Origin: SBBG01 sp033717875
GTDB lineage: Bacteria; Pseudomonadota; Gammaproteobacteria; Ga0077554; Ga007554
Reading direction: 5' to 3'
DNA: 64,000 nt
Assembly (NCBI GenBank): GCA_033717875.1
Contig: JADDKJ010000001.1
Span: 98,478 to 162,477, forward strand
The number at the start of each line of letters is the position of its first letter. Within the stretch, counting starts at the first letter, position 1. The translations under genes and the position numbers were made by a program. Below, piece after piece: positions 1-9,500 of this stretch. The notes beneath the pieces are model-generated. The model was given only the letters and a program-made list of their open reading frames with translations. It was not told where the DNA came from and did no database searches.

Positions 1-336
1 GACGCCAATCTGGGACAAAAGATCGAGGATCTGATGTTCGTCTTTGCTGACCTCGTGGATATCGATGACCGCGGCATCCAGGCACTGTTGCGCGAGGTGT
101 CGAGCGAGAGCTTGTTGCTCGCCCTGAAAGGCGCCGATCAGGAGTTCAAGGACAAGGTCTTCAAGAACATGTCCAAGCGCGCGGCGGAAATGCTGCGCGA
201 CGATCTGGAGGCCAAGGGACCGGTGCGCCTCAGCGAAGTCGAAGCGGCTCAAAAAGAGATACTCGCCATTGCGCGCCGCATGTCGGAATCGGGTGAAATC
301 ATGCTGGGCGGCAAGGGAGGCGAGGAATTTGTCTAA
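1..336 (+). CDS. fliG: Flagellar motor switch protein FliG, C-terminal part
   Basis: This is the last 111 codons of FliG, which enters from the left edge. FliG sits on the cytoplasmic face of the MS ring; its C-terminal domain meets the stator and sets torque direction. The visible part carries the family's middle/C-terminal signature: FVFADLVDIDDRGIQALLREV, then LALKGADQEFKDKVFKNMSKRAAEMLRDDLEAKGPVRLSEVE and an acidic tail ending GGEEFV. The charged helix (KGADQEFKDK, then RDDLE) is the one that contacts MotA in studied FliG proteins. It overlaps fliH by 8 bases, which suggests translational coupling. Identification is secure; only the N-terminal half is missing. Confidence 0.95.
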   Translation, partial: DANLGQKIEDLMFVFADLVDIDDRGIQALLREVSSESLLLALKGADQEFKDKVFKNMSKRAAEMLRDDLEAKGPVRLSEVEAAQKEILAIARRMSESGEIMLGGKGGEEFV

Positions 337-985
337 GATCATCGCCAACAAGCTCATCCCGTCGGATAGCTTGAGCGCCTATCAGCGTTGGGAAGCACCT
401 CAGGTTCGAGTGGAAGAAGAACAGGATAAAGCCGTTCTTCCCACCGCCGGGCAGATCGAGCAGATCCACCGGCAAGCGTATGAAGAGGGCCATGCCCAAG
501 GCTTGCAGGAGGGGCGTGCACAAGGCCGCATCGAAGGGCTGGCCGAGGTGCGGTTGCAGGCGCAACGCCTGGAACACATCATCGGCGCCTTGAGCAAACC
601 ATTGGAGCAGCTCGACGAGGATGTGGAGAAAGAGTTGGTGGCGCTGGCCATTGCCATTGCGCGCCAAATCGTCCGGCGCGAGGTCAAGGCCGATCCGGGG
701 CAAATCATCGCTGTCGTGCGTGAGGCCGTGTCCGCCCTGCCGTTGGGTTCGCGCAATATCCATTTGCATCTTCATCCCGAAGACGCCACGCTGGTCAAAA
801 CCGCGCTGTCTCTTTCCGGGAATGACAAACAGTGGCGTATCGTCGAGGATCCGGTGCTCACCCGCGGTGGCTGCCAGGTGATAACCGACACCTCACGGAT
901 AGACGTTTCTCTCGATCACCGCGTCGCGGCGATTGCCGCATCTCTGCTGGGCGGAGAACGAGGCAATGACAATGACGATGTCTGA
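329..985 (+). CDS. fliH: Flagellar assembly protein FliH (export ATPase regulator)
   Basis: FliH binds and restrains the export ATPase FliI and docks it at the flagellar type III gate. The predicted 218-residue product has a charged, coiled-coil-prone middle with the FliH-type glycine repeat (YEEGHAQGLQEGRAQGRIEGL, several Gxxx repeats), then a C-terminal domain with ALAIAIARQIVRREV typical of FliH/YscL. I chose the TTG at 329 because a GGGAGG Shine-Dalgarno lies about 8 bases upstream, inside the end of fliG, and the protein then begins MSKIIANKLIP. A longer reading from 269 would add residues that are only the fliG sequence in another frame. It overlaps fliI by about 20 bases. An odd start codon is the only unusual feature. 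Confidence 0.92.
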   Translation: MSKIIANKLIPSDSLSAYQRWEAPQVRVEEEQDKAVLPTAGQIEQIHRQAYEEGHAQGLQEGRAQGRIEGLAEVRLQAQRLEHIIGALSKPLEQLDEDVEKELVALAIAIARQIVRREVKADPGQIIAVVREAVSALPLGSRNIHLHLHPEDATLVKTALSLSGNDKQWRIVEDPVLTRGGCQVITDTSRIDVSLDHRVAAIAASLLGGERGNDNDDV

Positions 986-2321
986 CATCCGGCGCGGCCG
1001 CCTCTGGAGGGATCGTCTCGCGCAATATCATCCGCGTCTGGCCGTGCCACTGCCGCTCATCGTGGAAGGTAAACTCACCCGCATGGTGGGTTTGACACTG
1101 GAAGCGGTGGGCTGCCAGGCCGCCATAGGCGAGCGTTGCCTGGTGATGGGGCCGGGCGGAGATATCGTGGAAACCGAGGTGGTCGGTTTTTCCGGCAACA
1201 AGACATTCCTCATGCCTACCGGCGAGATACGCGGCCTGATGCCCAATGCTCGGGTCATTCCTGTGCGGCATGCTTACGATGTTGCGGTAGGAGACGCGCT
1301 GCTAGGCAGGGTGCTGGACGGCGGCGGTCAGCCGCTCGATGGCCGCGGATCGCTACGAACCGAGGCGGTCATGCCGCTGTCCGGGCGTCCTCTCAACCCC
1401 TTGGGGCGCCGTCCGATACGTGAACCGCTGGATGTCGGTGTGCGCGCCATCAACGCGTTACTGACGGTCGGGCGGGGACAGCGTATGGGTTTGTTCGCCG
1501 GCAGCGGCGTGGGTAAAAGCGTGTTGCTCGGCATGATGACACGTTTTACCAATGCCGATGTCATCGTGGTGGGCCTGATCGGCGAACGTGGCCGCGAAGT
1601 AAAGGAATTCATCGAAAACATCCTCGGCGACGAAGGCATGGCGCGCGCGGTGGTCGTGGCCGCGCCCGCCGATCATACGCCGATGATGCGCTTGCACGGC
1701 GCGATGCTGGCGACCAGCATCGCCGAATATTTCCGCGATCAGGGCAAGCAGGTGCTCTTGCTGATGGATTCGTTAACGCGTTTCGCCCAGGCCCAGCGCG
1801 AAATCGCATTGGCAATTGGCGAACCACCCGCCACCAAAGGCTATCCGCCCTCGGTATTCGCCAAACTTCCCCAACTCGTGGAACGCGCCGGCACCAGCGA
1901 TGAATCGGGCGGTTCGATTACCGCATTCTATACTGTATTGGCCGAAGGCGACGATCAACAGGATCCCATCACCGACGCCGCGCGCGCCATACTCGACGGC
2001 CACATTGTCCTGAGCCGTCAATTGGCCGAGGCTGGGCACTATCCCGCCATCGATATCGAAGCCTCTATCAGCCGTGTCATGACCGAGGTGACCTCCGCGG
2101 GACATCAGAACACCGCGCGGCGTTTCAAGCAGCTCTATTCCTCCTATCAGCAAAACAAGGACTTGATCAATATCGGCGCGTATAGCCGAGGCGGCGACCC
2201 CAATATCGACCAAGCCATCGACTACCAGCCGCGCCTGCTGAGCTTCTTGCGTCAGGGAATGAACCAGCCAGTACCGTTGGCGGAGAGTATCGCCGGATTG
2301 AATGAATTGATTGGCGCTTGA
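966..2321 (+). CDS. fliI: Flagellum-specific export ATPase FliI
   Basis: FliI is the F1-beta-like hexameric ATPase that helps unload chaperone-substrate complexes at the flagellar type III export gate. The 451-residue product has the N-terminal beta-barrel region (KLTRMVGLTLEAVGCQAAIGE), a Walker A loop GLFAGSGVGKS, GLIGERGREV, the Walker B strand QVLLLMDSLTRFAQAQREIALAIGEPP, and the C-terminal SYQQNKDLINIGAYSRGGDP. Length and motif order match the family. ATGs at 966, 972 and 978 are possible. I prefer 966 because a GGAG lies nine bases upstream. It overlaps the end of fliH, as expected for one transcript. Confidence 0.96.
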   Translation: MTMTMSDIRRGRLWRDRLAQYHPRLAVPLPLIVEGKLTRMVGLTLEAVGCQAAIGERCLVMGPGGDIVETEVVGFSGNKTFLMPTGEIRGLMPNARVIPVRHAYDVAVGDALLGRVLDGGGQPLDGRGSLRTEAVMPLSGRPLNPLGRRPIREPLDVGVRAINALLTVGRGQRMGLFAGSGVGKSVLLGMMTRFTNADVIVVGLIGERGREVKEFIENILGDEGMARAVVVAAPADHTPMMRLHGAMLATSIAEYFRDQGKQVLLLMDSLTRFAQAQREIALAIGEPPATKGYPPSVFAKLPQLVERAGTSDESGGSITAFYTVLAEGDDQQDPITDAARAILDGHIVLSRQLAEAGHYPAIDIEASISRVMTEVTSAGHQNTARRFKQLYSSYQQNKDLINIGAYSRGGDPNIDQAIDYQPRLLSFLRQGMNQPVPLAESIAGLNELIGA

Positions 2322-2341
2322 ATAAGGATTTTTTCAAAGAA

Positions 2342-2365
2342 TGTAGGGTGCGCCACGCGCACCAT
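2342..2365 (+). repeat. REP-like palindrome, solo copy between fliI and fliJ
   Basis: TGTAGGGTGCGCCACGCGCACC followed by ATCC. This is a single copy of the RAYT-type palindrome whose other copies are listed below. It lies in the 65-base fliI-fliJ spacer, inside an otherwise tightly packed operon, so it is transcribed and may form a hairpin in the mRNA. Confidence 0.8.
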
Positions 2366-2386
2366 CCTCTAGAGCACCCTGCGAAT

Positions 2387-2842
2387 ATGACCAAATCACA
2401 ACGCCTGAAGCCCATCATAAAATTGTCCGATAACCGGCAACAGGACGCCGCCAGGGCGGTGGTATCGAGCAGGCGTGTCCTCGACGAGCGACAATCCAGG
2501 CTCTCCGATCTCAACCGCTATCGCGATGAATATGTGTCGCGATTAAAAAATATCGGAGCCGCAGGGATTTCGGCGAGCCAATTTCATGAGTATCGGGTTT
2601 TTCTAGCGAATCTCGATTTGGCCATAACCCAGCAGGAAAAACTGGTTCTGATGGCCGGTCATGATGTCGAAGATAAGATACGCCTTTGGCGTCAGGCGCG
2701 CGGCAAGGCCAAGGCGCTGGATACGGTTTCCATAAAATACAGGGATGAGGAACAACACCTGGAGGATCGGCGGGAGCAGCTTGTTTCAGACGATCAGGCG
2801 CAGCGCGTCCTCAGGAAAAAGAACGGTGCCGGACCCCGTTAA
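2387..2842 (+). CDS. fliJ: Flagellar FliJ protein
   Basis: FliJ is the small coiled-coil stalk of the flagellar export ATPase, resembling the gamma subunit of F1. The product from ATG 2387 has 151 residues, close to the normal FliJ size, and is almost wholly helical and charged: LSDNRQQDAARAVVSSRRVLDERQSRLSDLNRYRDEYVSRL, then LVLMAGHDVEDKIRLWRQARGKAKALDTV. FliJ proteins are poorly conserved, so the call rests on this profile plus its place directly after fliI. The track frame could extend back to 2318, but that reads through the REP palindrome, so the ATG at 2387 is preferred. fliK does not follow it, which is unusual. Confidence 0.88.
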   Translation: MTKSQRLKPIIKLSDNRQQDAARAVVSSRRVLDERQSRLSDLNRYRDEYVSRLKNIGAAGISASQFHEYRVFLANLDLAITQQEKLVLMAGHDVEDKIRLWRQARGKAKALDTVSIKYRDEEQHLEDRREQLVSDDQAQRVLRKKNGAGPR

Positions 2843-2882
2843 AGTATTTCTCAAAAAATTTCTGGATAACCCAATAATGGCC

Positions 2883-2909
2883 TAAAGTTATTCTCATGAA
2901 TGACGATAA
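2883..2909 (+). promoter_or_regulatory. Sigma-28 (FliA) type promoter
   Basis: TAAAGTTA (2883-2890), 11 bases, then GACGATAA (2902-2909). The established FliA consensus is TAAAGTTT-N11-GCCGATAA, so both boxes match with one mismatch each and the spacer is exact. It stands about 80 bases upstream of the STAS gene that opens the chemotaxis cluster, where a class III flagellar promoter is expected. Confidence 0.78.
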
Positions 2910-2991
2910 TTATCGCAGATCAGGAATATCAAGAATTGTTAAAAAAGGTATCTAACCATTATGCGTGTTCATGGAAAAATCGCAGGGTGTT

Positions 2992-3276
2992 ATGACTGAC
3001 AAACAATCCACGCATATCTCTTTCGAAGACTCCCTGGATATATCGAATGCGGGCGACTTGTATGACCGATTGCGCCAATCCATTGAGAGCAGCCGGCATA
3101 TCACGCTTGATGCAGGCAGTGTAGAACGGGCCGATACGGCTGTGTTGCAGGTTTTATGCGCATTCTTCAAGGAAGCCGGCCAGCGGGGCATAGAAGTGAA
3201 CTGGCAAAACCCGTCCGAATCTCTTGTTCGTTCGGCAAGGCTTCTGGGGGTTCATGAATTGCTGCGCCTTGCATAA
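2992..3276 (+). CDS. STAS-domain protein at head of chemotaxis cluster
   Basis: A 94-residue single STAS domain protein, the fold of anti-sigma-factor antagonists such as SpoIIAA. Visible features are THISFEDSLDISNAGDLYDRLRQSI (first strand and helix), ITLDAGSVERADTAVLQVLCAFFKEA (the strand and loop where SpoIIAA carries its phospho-serine; here the loop reads RADTAVLQ) and the final RSARLLGVHELLRLA helix. Similar STAS genes sit at the head of several gammaproteobacterial che operons. Their role is not settled. I chose ATG 2992 because AGGG precedes it at a usable distance; 2965 (GTG) and 2971 (ATG) are alternatives. It follows the sigma-28-like promoter and precedes cheY by 47 bases. Confidence 0.8.
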   Translation: MTDKQSTHISFEDSLDISNAGDLYDRLRQSIESSRHITLDAGSVERADTAVLQVLCAFFKEAGQRGIEVNWQNPSESLVRSARLLGVHELLRLA

Positions 3277-3323
3277 GAAACTCATTCGGCGGGGCAGACA
3301 TAATATCTTTCTGGTGGACGACT

Positions 3324-3686
3324 ATGGCGAAAATACTGGCTGTTGACGACTCCGCATCGATGCGGCAAATGGTGACATTCACATTGAAAAATGCGGGATT
3401 CGAGGTTGTCGAGGCGGTTGACGGGCAGGATGCTCTGAAAGTGGCCAAAACGACCAAGGTCAATCTGGTGTTGACGGACGTGAACATGCCTAATATGGAT
3501 GGTATCACGCTGATTCGCCAGTTGCGCGCGCTGCCTGACTACAAATTCACCCCCATGCTAATGCTGACGACCGAGTCGGGAGACGGCAAAAAGAACGAAG
3601 GAAAGGCCGCTGGCGCGACCGGGTGGCTGGTGAAGCCATTCAACCCCGATCAGCTCATAGCCACCATCAAAAAAGTTTTGGGATAA
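3324..3686 (+). CDS. cheY: Chemotaxis response regulator CheY
   Basis: CheY carries the phosphoryl group from CheA to the flagellar switch. The product is a 120-residue stand-alone receiver domain. Acid pocket residues D8-D9, phospho-acceptor D52 (LTDVNMPNMDG), the switch threonine at LTTES (about 82-83) and K104 (LVKPF) are all present. The aromatic switch position reads GWLVKPF, a tryptophan where enteric CheY has tyrosine, which is common outside the enterics. cheA follows after seven bases. No output domain is present, which supports CheY over other response regulators. Confidence 0.94.
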   Translation: MAKILAVDDSASMRQMVTFTLKNAGFEVVEAVDGQDALKVAKTTKVNLVLTDVNMPNMDGITLIRQLRALPDYKFTPMLMLTTESGDGKKNEGKAAGATGWLVKPFNPDQLIATIKKVLG

Positions 3687-3693
3687 AAAAACC

Positions 3694-5784
3694 ATGCCTA
3701 TTGATATGGCCCAGTTTCATCAGACCTTCTTCGAGGAAAGCTTCGAAGGTCTTGATCTCATGGAATCGGGGTTGCTCGATCTCAATGCCGGTGACGCGGA
3801 TATCGATTTGATAAATACCATCTTCAGAGCCGCGCATTCCATCAAGGGGGGTAGCGCCACATTCGGTTTCAAGCTGATCCCGGAATTCACTCATATCATG
3901 GAAACGCTGCTTGATGAGATGAGGGACAAGCGTCGCCAGGTGACAGAGGAATCAGTTAATGTCCTGCTTCAGTCCGTGGATTGCCTGCGCGACATGCTGG
4001 CATCCGAGCGCGACGGAAGCCATCTGGATCTGGATCGTGTCAAGCAGCATCAGGAAATGTTGCAGAAGATTTTCAATGACAAGGAGCTGTCTCCAGTTTC
4101 TGTGGTGAGCAATGGTTCACGAGAAAGGAATGATCAAGAACCAGGCATCTCAGGATGGCGCATAAAATTCCTACCCTTTAAAAACCTCCTTTCCAAGGGG
4201 AACGACCCGGTCAGGATGTTTCGCGAGCTAAGTCTGCTGGGCGATTTCAAGGTTACTGTTGATACATCCAGGTTGCCAGCGTTTTTTTCTCTTGTTCCAG
4301 AGGAGTGTGATCTTTGCTGGGAACTTATCCTGAAAGGCGATGTGACCAAGGAAAGTGTCCATGAAATATTTGAATGGGTCGAGGATGATTGTGAACTTGA
4401 CATTCTCCCGTTGTCATCGGAGATGAGTGCTGGTGGCATGGCGGAGAAATCGGATCCGGCAAGCGCTGACGAAAAAGAAAAAAAAGAAGGAAGTCGGATA
4501 CCCGAGGATATCAGGAAAGACGTCTCCAGAGTGGGCGAAAAACGAAATACCCAGCCTTCTTCCGAGAACAGTTCCATTCGGGTGGGCATAGACAAGATCG
4601 ACGGCCTTATCAACATGGTTGGAGAGCTTGTTATCATCCAATCGATGCTGGCCCAATTGGGAAAGGATTTCGATATGAATCAGTTGGGAAAATTGCGCGA
4701 CGGGCTATCTCAACTGGAAAGAAATACCAGGGAGTTGCAGGAGAATGTCATGCGCATACGCATGCTTCCCATCAGCTTTGCCTTTAATCGTTTTCCAAGA
4801 ATGGTTCATGATCTCAGTCAAAAGATGGGTAAAGAGATCGAACTCAAGATGTCGGGTGAAAATACCGAACTCGACAAGACGGTAATGGAAAAAATCGTTG
4901 ATCCTCTCGTTCACTTGGTGAGAAATTCTGTCGATCATGGAATAGAAATGCCTGAAGTGAGAAGAGAAAATGGAAAACCTGAAACTGGATTGCTTCATCT
5001 CAACGCCTACCACAAGGGAGGAAATATCGTCATAGAGATAAGCGACGATGGGGCCGGCCTTAATAAGGAAAAGATACTACGCAAGGCAAGAGAACGAGGT
5101 CTGGTCAAGGAAGATGAGGTTGTGTCGGAGGAGGGTATAAATGATTTGATATTCCTTCCCGGCTTCTCCACGGCGGAAATCGTGAGCGATGTCTCTGGGC
5201 GTGGCGTCGGTATGGATGTGGTTAAAAGAAATATTCATGCGCTGGGAGGAAAGATAGAGGTTGTTTCCAGCGAAGGAAAGGGAACCTCGTTCATCATCAG
5301 ACTCCCCTTGACCCTGGCGATTCTCGACGGCCAACTGGTCAGCGCGGGCGATCAGATATACATCATACCCCTGGTTTCCATCATCGAATCGTTGCAGATC
5401 ACTGAAAGCAATGTGAATCTGATCGCGGGCAAGGCCGAAGTCTACAAACTAAGGGACGAATACATACCCATCATCAGGCTTTATGACGTATTCAACATTC
5501 CCCCAAGAAACACCGATCTGAAAGGCGGTCTCCTGGTCGTTGTCGAAGGCGATGGAAAGAAGGCGGGGGTTTTGGTTGATGATTTGCTGGATCAGCAGCA
5601 AGTCGTCATTAAGAGCCTGGAGACGAACTTTAAACGCGTGGAAGGTGTTTCCGGGGCCACCATACTTGGAGATGGCACTGTTGCCTTGATCATGGATGTG
5701 TCCAGCCTGATAAGGCTGTCGCACCAGGCAGGATCTATTAATTCCAGGCCCCTCACTTTCTTTGCCAATAGCAAGGCCGCATAA
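3694..5784 (+). CDS. cheA: Chemotaxis histidine kinase CheA
   Basis: CheA autophosphorylates under receptor control and passes phosphate to CheY and CheB. Domains in this 696-residue protein: an N-terminal HPt domain with H48 (FRAAHSIKGGSATFGF); a region at about 145-240 with the ferredoxin-like look of a regulator-binding domain (WRIKFLPFKNLLSKGNDPVRMFREL); a charged linker; the dimerisation helix pair from about 290 (RVGIDKIDGLINMVGELVI); the ATPase domain with N box HLVRNSVDHGIE, G1 DDGAGLN and G2 GRGVGMDVV; and a C-terminal CheW-like domain (about 545-690). Length and order are standard. It lies between cheY and cheW with short spacers. Confidence 0.96.
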   Translation: MPIDMAQFHQTFFEESFEGLDLMESGLLDLNAGDADIDLINTIFRAAHSIKGGSATFGFKLIPEFTHIMETLLDEMRDKRRQVTEESVNVLLQSVDCLRDMLASERDGSHLDLDRVKQHQEMLQKIFNDKELSPVSVVSNGSRERNDQEPGISGWRIKFLPFKNLLSKGNDPVRMFRELSLLGDFKVTVDTSRLPAFFSLVPEECDLCWELILKGDVTKESVHEIFEWVEDDCELDILPLSSEMSAGGMAEKSDPASADEKEKKEGSRIPEDIRKDVSRVGEKRNTQPSSENSSIRVGIDKIDGLINMVGELVIIQSMLAQLGKDFDMNQLGKLRDGLSQLERNTRELQENVMRIRMLPISFAFNRFPRMVHDLSQKMGKEIELKMSGENTELDKTVMEKIVDPLVHLVRNSVDHGIEMPEVRRENGKPETGLLHLNAYHKGGNIVIEISDDGAGLNKEKILRKARERGLVKEDEVVSEEGINDLIFLPGFSTAEIVSDVSGRGVGMDVVKRNIHALGGKIEVVSSEGKGTSFIIRLPLTLAILDGQLVSAGDQIYIIPLVSIIESLQITESNVNLIAGKAEVYKLRDEYIPIIRLYDVFNIPPRNTDLKGGLLVVVEGDGKKAGVLVDDLLDQQQVVIKSLETNFKRVEGVSGATILGDGTVALIMDVSSLIRLSHQAGSINSRPLTFFANSKAA

Positions 5785-5796
5785 GGAGAACACGCC

Positions 5797-6312
5797 ATGA
5801 ATCCGAATCAACTGGAGAACAGCATCTCCATCAATGAATCCGTAGTTTATTCCAATCAATATCTGACATTCATGCTGGCTGGCGAAGAGTATGGGGTCGA
5901 TATTCTCAGGGTGCAGGAGATAAAAGGATGGAACAAGGCCACGTCAATTCCAAATACGCCTGAATATATTCAGGGTGTTATCAATCTCAGAGGAACCATC
6001 GTTCCCATAGTTGATTTGAGGCGCCGGTTTGGCTTGGAAAACGCCGAATATGGACCGACGACCGTGGTGATCGTGCTGAAAGTTGTCGGTGCGGATGGGA
6101 ATCGGATCATGGGCATTGTTGTCGATGCCGTGTCGGATGTCTACAACGTGCCGGCCGATGAGATAAAACAGCCGCCGGATTTTGGCAAGGCGGTGAGTGT
6201 CGATTTTATAAAAGGTTTAGCGGCAGTATCGGGGAAAATGGTGATTATTCTCGATATTGACCACTTGCTCAACTCATCGGCCGCGTTCCATCTGGATGCG
6301 TCCGTTAATTGA
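5797..6312 (+). CDS. cheW: Chemotaxis coupling protein CheW
   Basis: CheW joins chemoreceptors to CheA. The 171-residue product has the usual double-barrel signature: NQYLTFMLAGEEYGVDILRVQEI, IPNTPEYIQGVINLRGTIVPIVDLRRRFGL, and MGIVVDAVSDVYNVPADEI. There is an N-terminal tail of about 20 residues rich in N, E and S. A clear GGAG lies ahead of the ATG. It is transcribed with cheA (12-base spacer). Confidence 0.95.
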   Translation: MNPNQLENSISINESVVYSNQYLTFMLAGEEYGVDILRVQEIKGWNKATSIPNTPEYIQGVINLRGTIVPIVDLRRRFGLENAEYGPTTVVIVLKVVGADGNRIMGIVVDAVSDVYNVPADEIKQPPDFGKAVSVDFIKGLAAVSGKMVIILDIDHLLNSSAAFHLDASVN

Positions 6313-6328
6313 TAGTTGGAGGTCCGCT

Positions 6329-6484
6329 GTGGAGCCAATCAACGAATTAGATGAATCTTTGATGAACGTGGAAAACGATAATGGTAGAAATGCCGAAGAA
6401 GAAGAGCGGAACGAAATCCATCTTAAATTTATAGAAGAAGATCTCATTGAAGAAATATTTTCTGGAATGGCGTGGAACGGATAA
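6329..6484 (+). CDS. Small acidic protein between cheW and the chemoreceptor
   Basis: A possible 51-residue protein that starts at GTG 6329, six bases after a strong TTGGAGG Shine-Dalgarno and 16 bases after the cheW stop. It is rich in E, D and N (for example NAEEEERNEIHLKFIEEDLIEEIF) and has no cysteine, signal peptide or membrane segment. I recognise no family. The good ribosome binding site and operon position argue that it is translated; its short length and simple composition argue for caution. A CheA- or receptor-associated peptide would be a guess only. Confidence 0.55.
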   Translation: MEPINELDESLMNVENDNGRNAEEEERNEIHLKFIEEDLIEEIFSGMAWNG

Positions 6485-6540
6485 GTCAACGACTTTCTAA
6501 TTAATACATAAGATTTTTTAAAGGATACAGGAGATTTGTT

Positions 6541-9500
6541 ATGAGTAAAAAGTTGTCTTCAGGACAGGGTAAATCCGGCTTGGATGTGTCTCTCATTGAG
6601 AAGACATTTAACATCCTGTCCAGGAAAGGGGATCTTCTGGTTAAGAGATTTTATGATGAGCTCTTCAAGAAATATCCTCAGGTGAAGCCATTATTCGGAA
6701 ACGTCTCGATAAAAGAACAGCAGAAGAAGTTGCTTGCAGCGCTTTCCCTAGTCGTGAAGAACATAAGAAACCCGGAAGCGCTCGGTGAGATTCTGTCCGG
6801 GCTCGGAATGAGGCATCAGAAATATGGGGCAAAGCCGGAGCATTATCAGGCGGTTGCCGGAACCTTGCTCGGTGTCATGGAGGAAGTGGCGGGGGATATT
6901 TGGACGGATGAAGTTCATGAAGCCTGGGCCGGGGCGTTAAATGCGGTGGCATCCATTATGTTAAAGGCGTATTCAAAGGAGAACAGCAGCATGTCTACCA
7001 GAGGTCGTAAATCCACCAAGATCGTTCACGGCAATGCCGTGGATGATGAGATGATGAAAATGAAATCCGCTGTTGCGGGCGCGATGACTCCGATCATGAT
7101 GGTGGACAGGAATCTCGAGATTACCTATGCGAATGAAGCGACAATAAGCCTGTTGTCGGAGCATGAGCAGACATTGAGGTCGCTTTATCTCGGGTTTGAC
7201 GTAAAAAATCTGGTCGGGACGTGTATCGACATATTTCACAAGAACCCCGCTCACCAGAGGAGAATCCTGAGCGATCCCGGTAACCTTCCCTATTCCACGG
7301 ATATCAAGGTTGGTCCGTTGACATTCCGGATCAATGTGACGGCCTTGATGGATGACTCGGGAGAGTACATTGGCAACTGCCTGGAATGGTCTGACGTGAC
7401 CGCTCTTAGACAGAAGGAAAACGAGGTTGTCAGGCTACAGTCCTCGGTAGAGGGCGCCATGACGGCGATCATGATGATCGACAGGGATCTGGTGATCACT
7501 TACGCGAACAAATCGACGGTAAGCCTGTTGTCTGAACATGAGCAGACCTTGAGATCGATTTATCCCGGGTTTAACGTAAAGAATTTGGTGGGAACGTGTA
7601 TCGACATATTTCACAAGAATCCCGCTCACCAGAGAAAAATCTTGAATGATCCCGCTAATTTACCCTATTCCACGGATATCAAGGTTGGCCCGCTGACATT
7701 CCGTATCAATGTAACGGCCTTGACGGATAATTCCGGGAAGTATACCGGAAACTGCCTGGAATGGTCCGATGTGACCGCGCTGAGGCAGAAGGAAAACGAG
7801 GTTGTCAGGCTACATTCTTCGGTAGAGGGTGCGATGACCCCGATTATGATGATCGACAGGAATCTGGTTATTACCTATGCGAACAACTCGACAGTAAGCC
7901 TGCTGTCGAAGCATGAGCAGACCTTGAGATCCACTTATCCTGGATTTAACGTAAATAATCTGATCGGATCGTGTATCGACATGTTCCACAAGAATCCGGC
8001 TCACCAGCGAAAATTGTTGAGTGATCCGGGCAACCTTCCGTATTCGGCCGACATCAAAGTAGGGCCGCTGATATTCAGGATCAATGTTACTGCCCTCCAT
8101 GATGCGGCGGGCGAATATATTGGGAATTGCCTTGAGTGGCATGATGTAACCGAGGTGCGTCAAAAGGAGGAAAAAAACGCCGATTACGCGGGCCAAATCG
8201 GGGCAATCAGCAAGGCGCAGGCGATTATCGAGTTCAACATGGACGGGACGATCATCGGAGCCAATGAGAACTTCCTCAATACCCTGGGCTATAGCCTGAA
8301 GGAAATTCAGGGGCAGCATCACAGCATGTTCGCGGAGCCCAGCTATCGTCAAAGCGTGGAATATCGCTCATTCTGGGAGAAACTCAATCGTGGTGAATAT
8401 GACGCCGGGCAATACAAGCGCATCGGCAAGGGTGGCAAGGAGATCTGGATCCAGGCCAGTTACAACCCGATCTTCGATCTCAACGGCAAGCCGTTCAAAG
8501 TAGTGAAATATGCCACGGATATCAGCCAGCAGAAGGATGCCGAGCACCAGATGCAGGTGCTGATAAATTCGGCGCTGGCAGGAAAGCTCGATGAGCGCAT
8601 CGATGTGTCGGGTTACGAGGGTTCTACACGGCAGTCGGCCGAGAACATAAATAAGCTTATGGATGCCATCGTTTCCCCCATACGCGAGAGTACGCGTGTG
8701 CTTGGGTTGCTTGCCCAGGGGGATCTCACGAATCACATGGATGGGAACTACCAAGGAGAGTTTTCCTCTTTGCGCGACAGCATCAATACTTCCATCGAGA
8801 ACCTCTTCAAGATGGTGGCCGATATCCGTGAGACAACCACCAACATATCCTCGGCGGCCACGGAAATCGCGCAGGGTAATTCCGATCTCAGCCAGCGCAC
8901 CGAGGAACAGGCCTCTTCGCTGGAGGAAACCGCTTCCAGCATGGAGGAGCTGACCAGTACCGTAAAGCAGAATGCGGACAACGCACGCCAGGCCAACCAG
9001 TTGGCGGCGAGCGCGCGAGATCAGGCGGAAAAGGGTGGAGAAGTGGTCGGCAGTGCGATTTCCGCCATGGCGGCTATCAACAGCAGCAGCAAGAAGATTT
9101 CCGACATCATCGGTGTCATCGATGAAATCGCTTTCCAGACCAACCTTCTGGCATTGAACGCCGCTGTCGAGGCGGCGCGTGCCGGCGAACAGGGACGGGG
9201 ATTCGCGGTGGTGGCCGCCGAAGTACGCAATCTTGCGCAGCGCAGCGCCACGGCGGCCAAGGAGATCAAGAGCCTGATCAAGGACAGTGTGGAGAAGGTC
9301 GATGAAGGCAGCCGTCTGGTGGATGCGTCCGGCAAGACGCTTACCGAGATCGTGGGTTCGGTGAAAAAGGTCAGCGACATCATCGCGGAAATCGCCGCGG
9401 CCAGTCAGGAGCAATCGGCGGGGATAGACCAGGTCAACAAGGCTGTCATGCAAATGGACGAGGTTACCCAGCAGAATGCCGCCCTGGTGGAAGAGGCGGC

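Noticed and set aside
7081..8205. PAS triple repeat as an assembly artefact
   Set aside because: The three copies differ at many scattered positions, so each is a distinct sequence.
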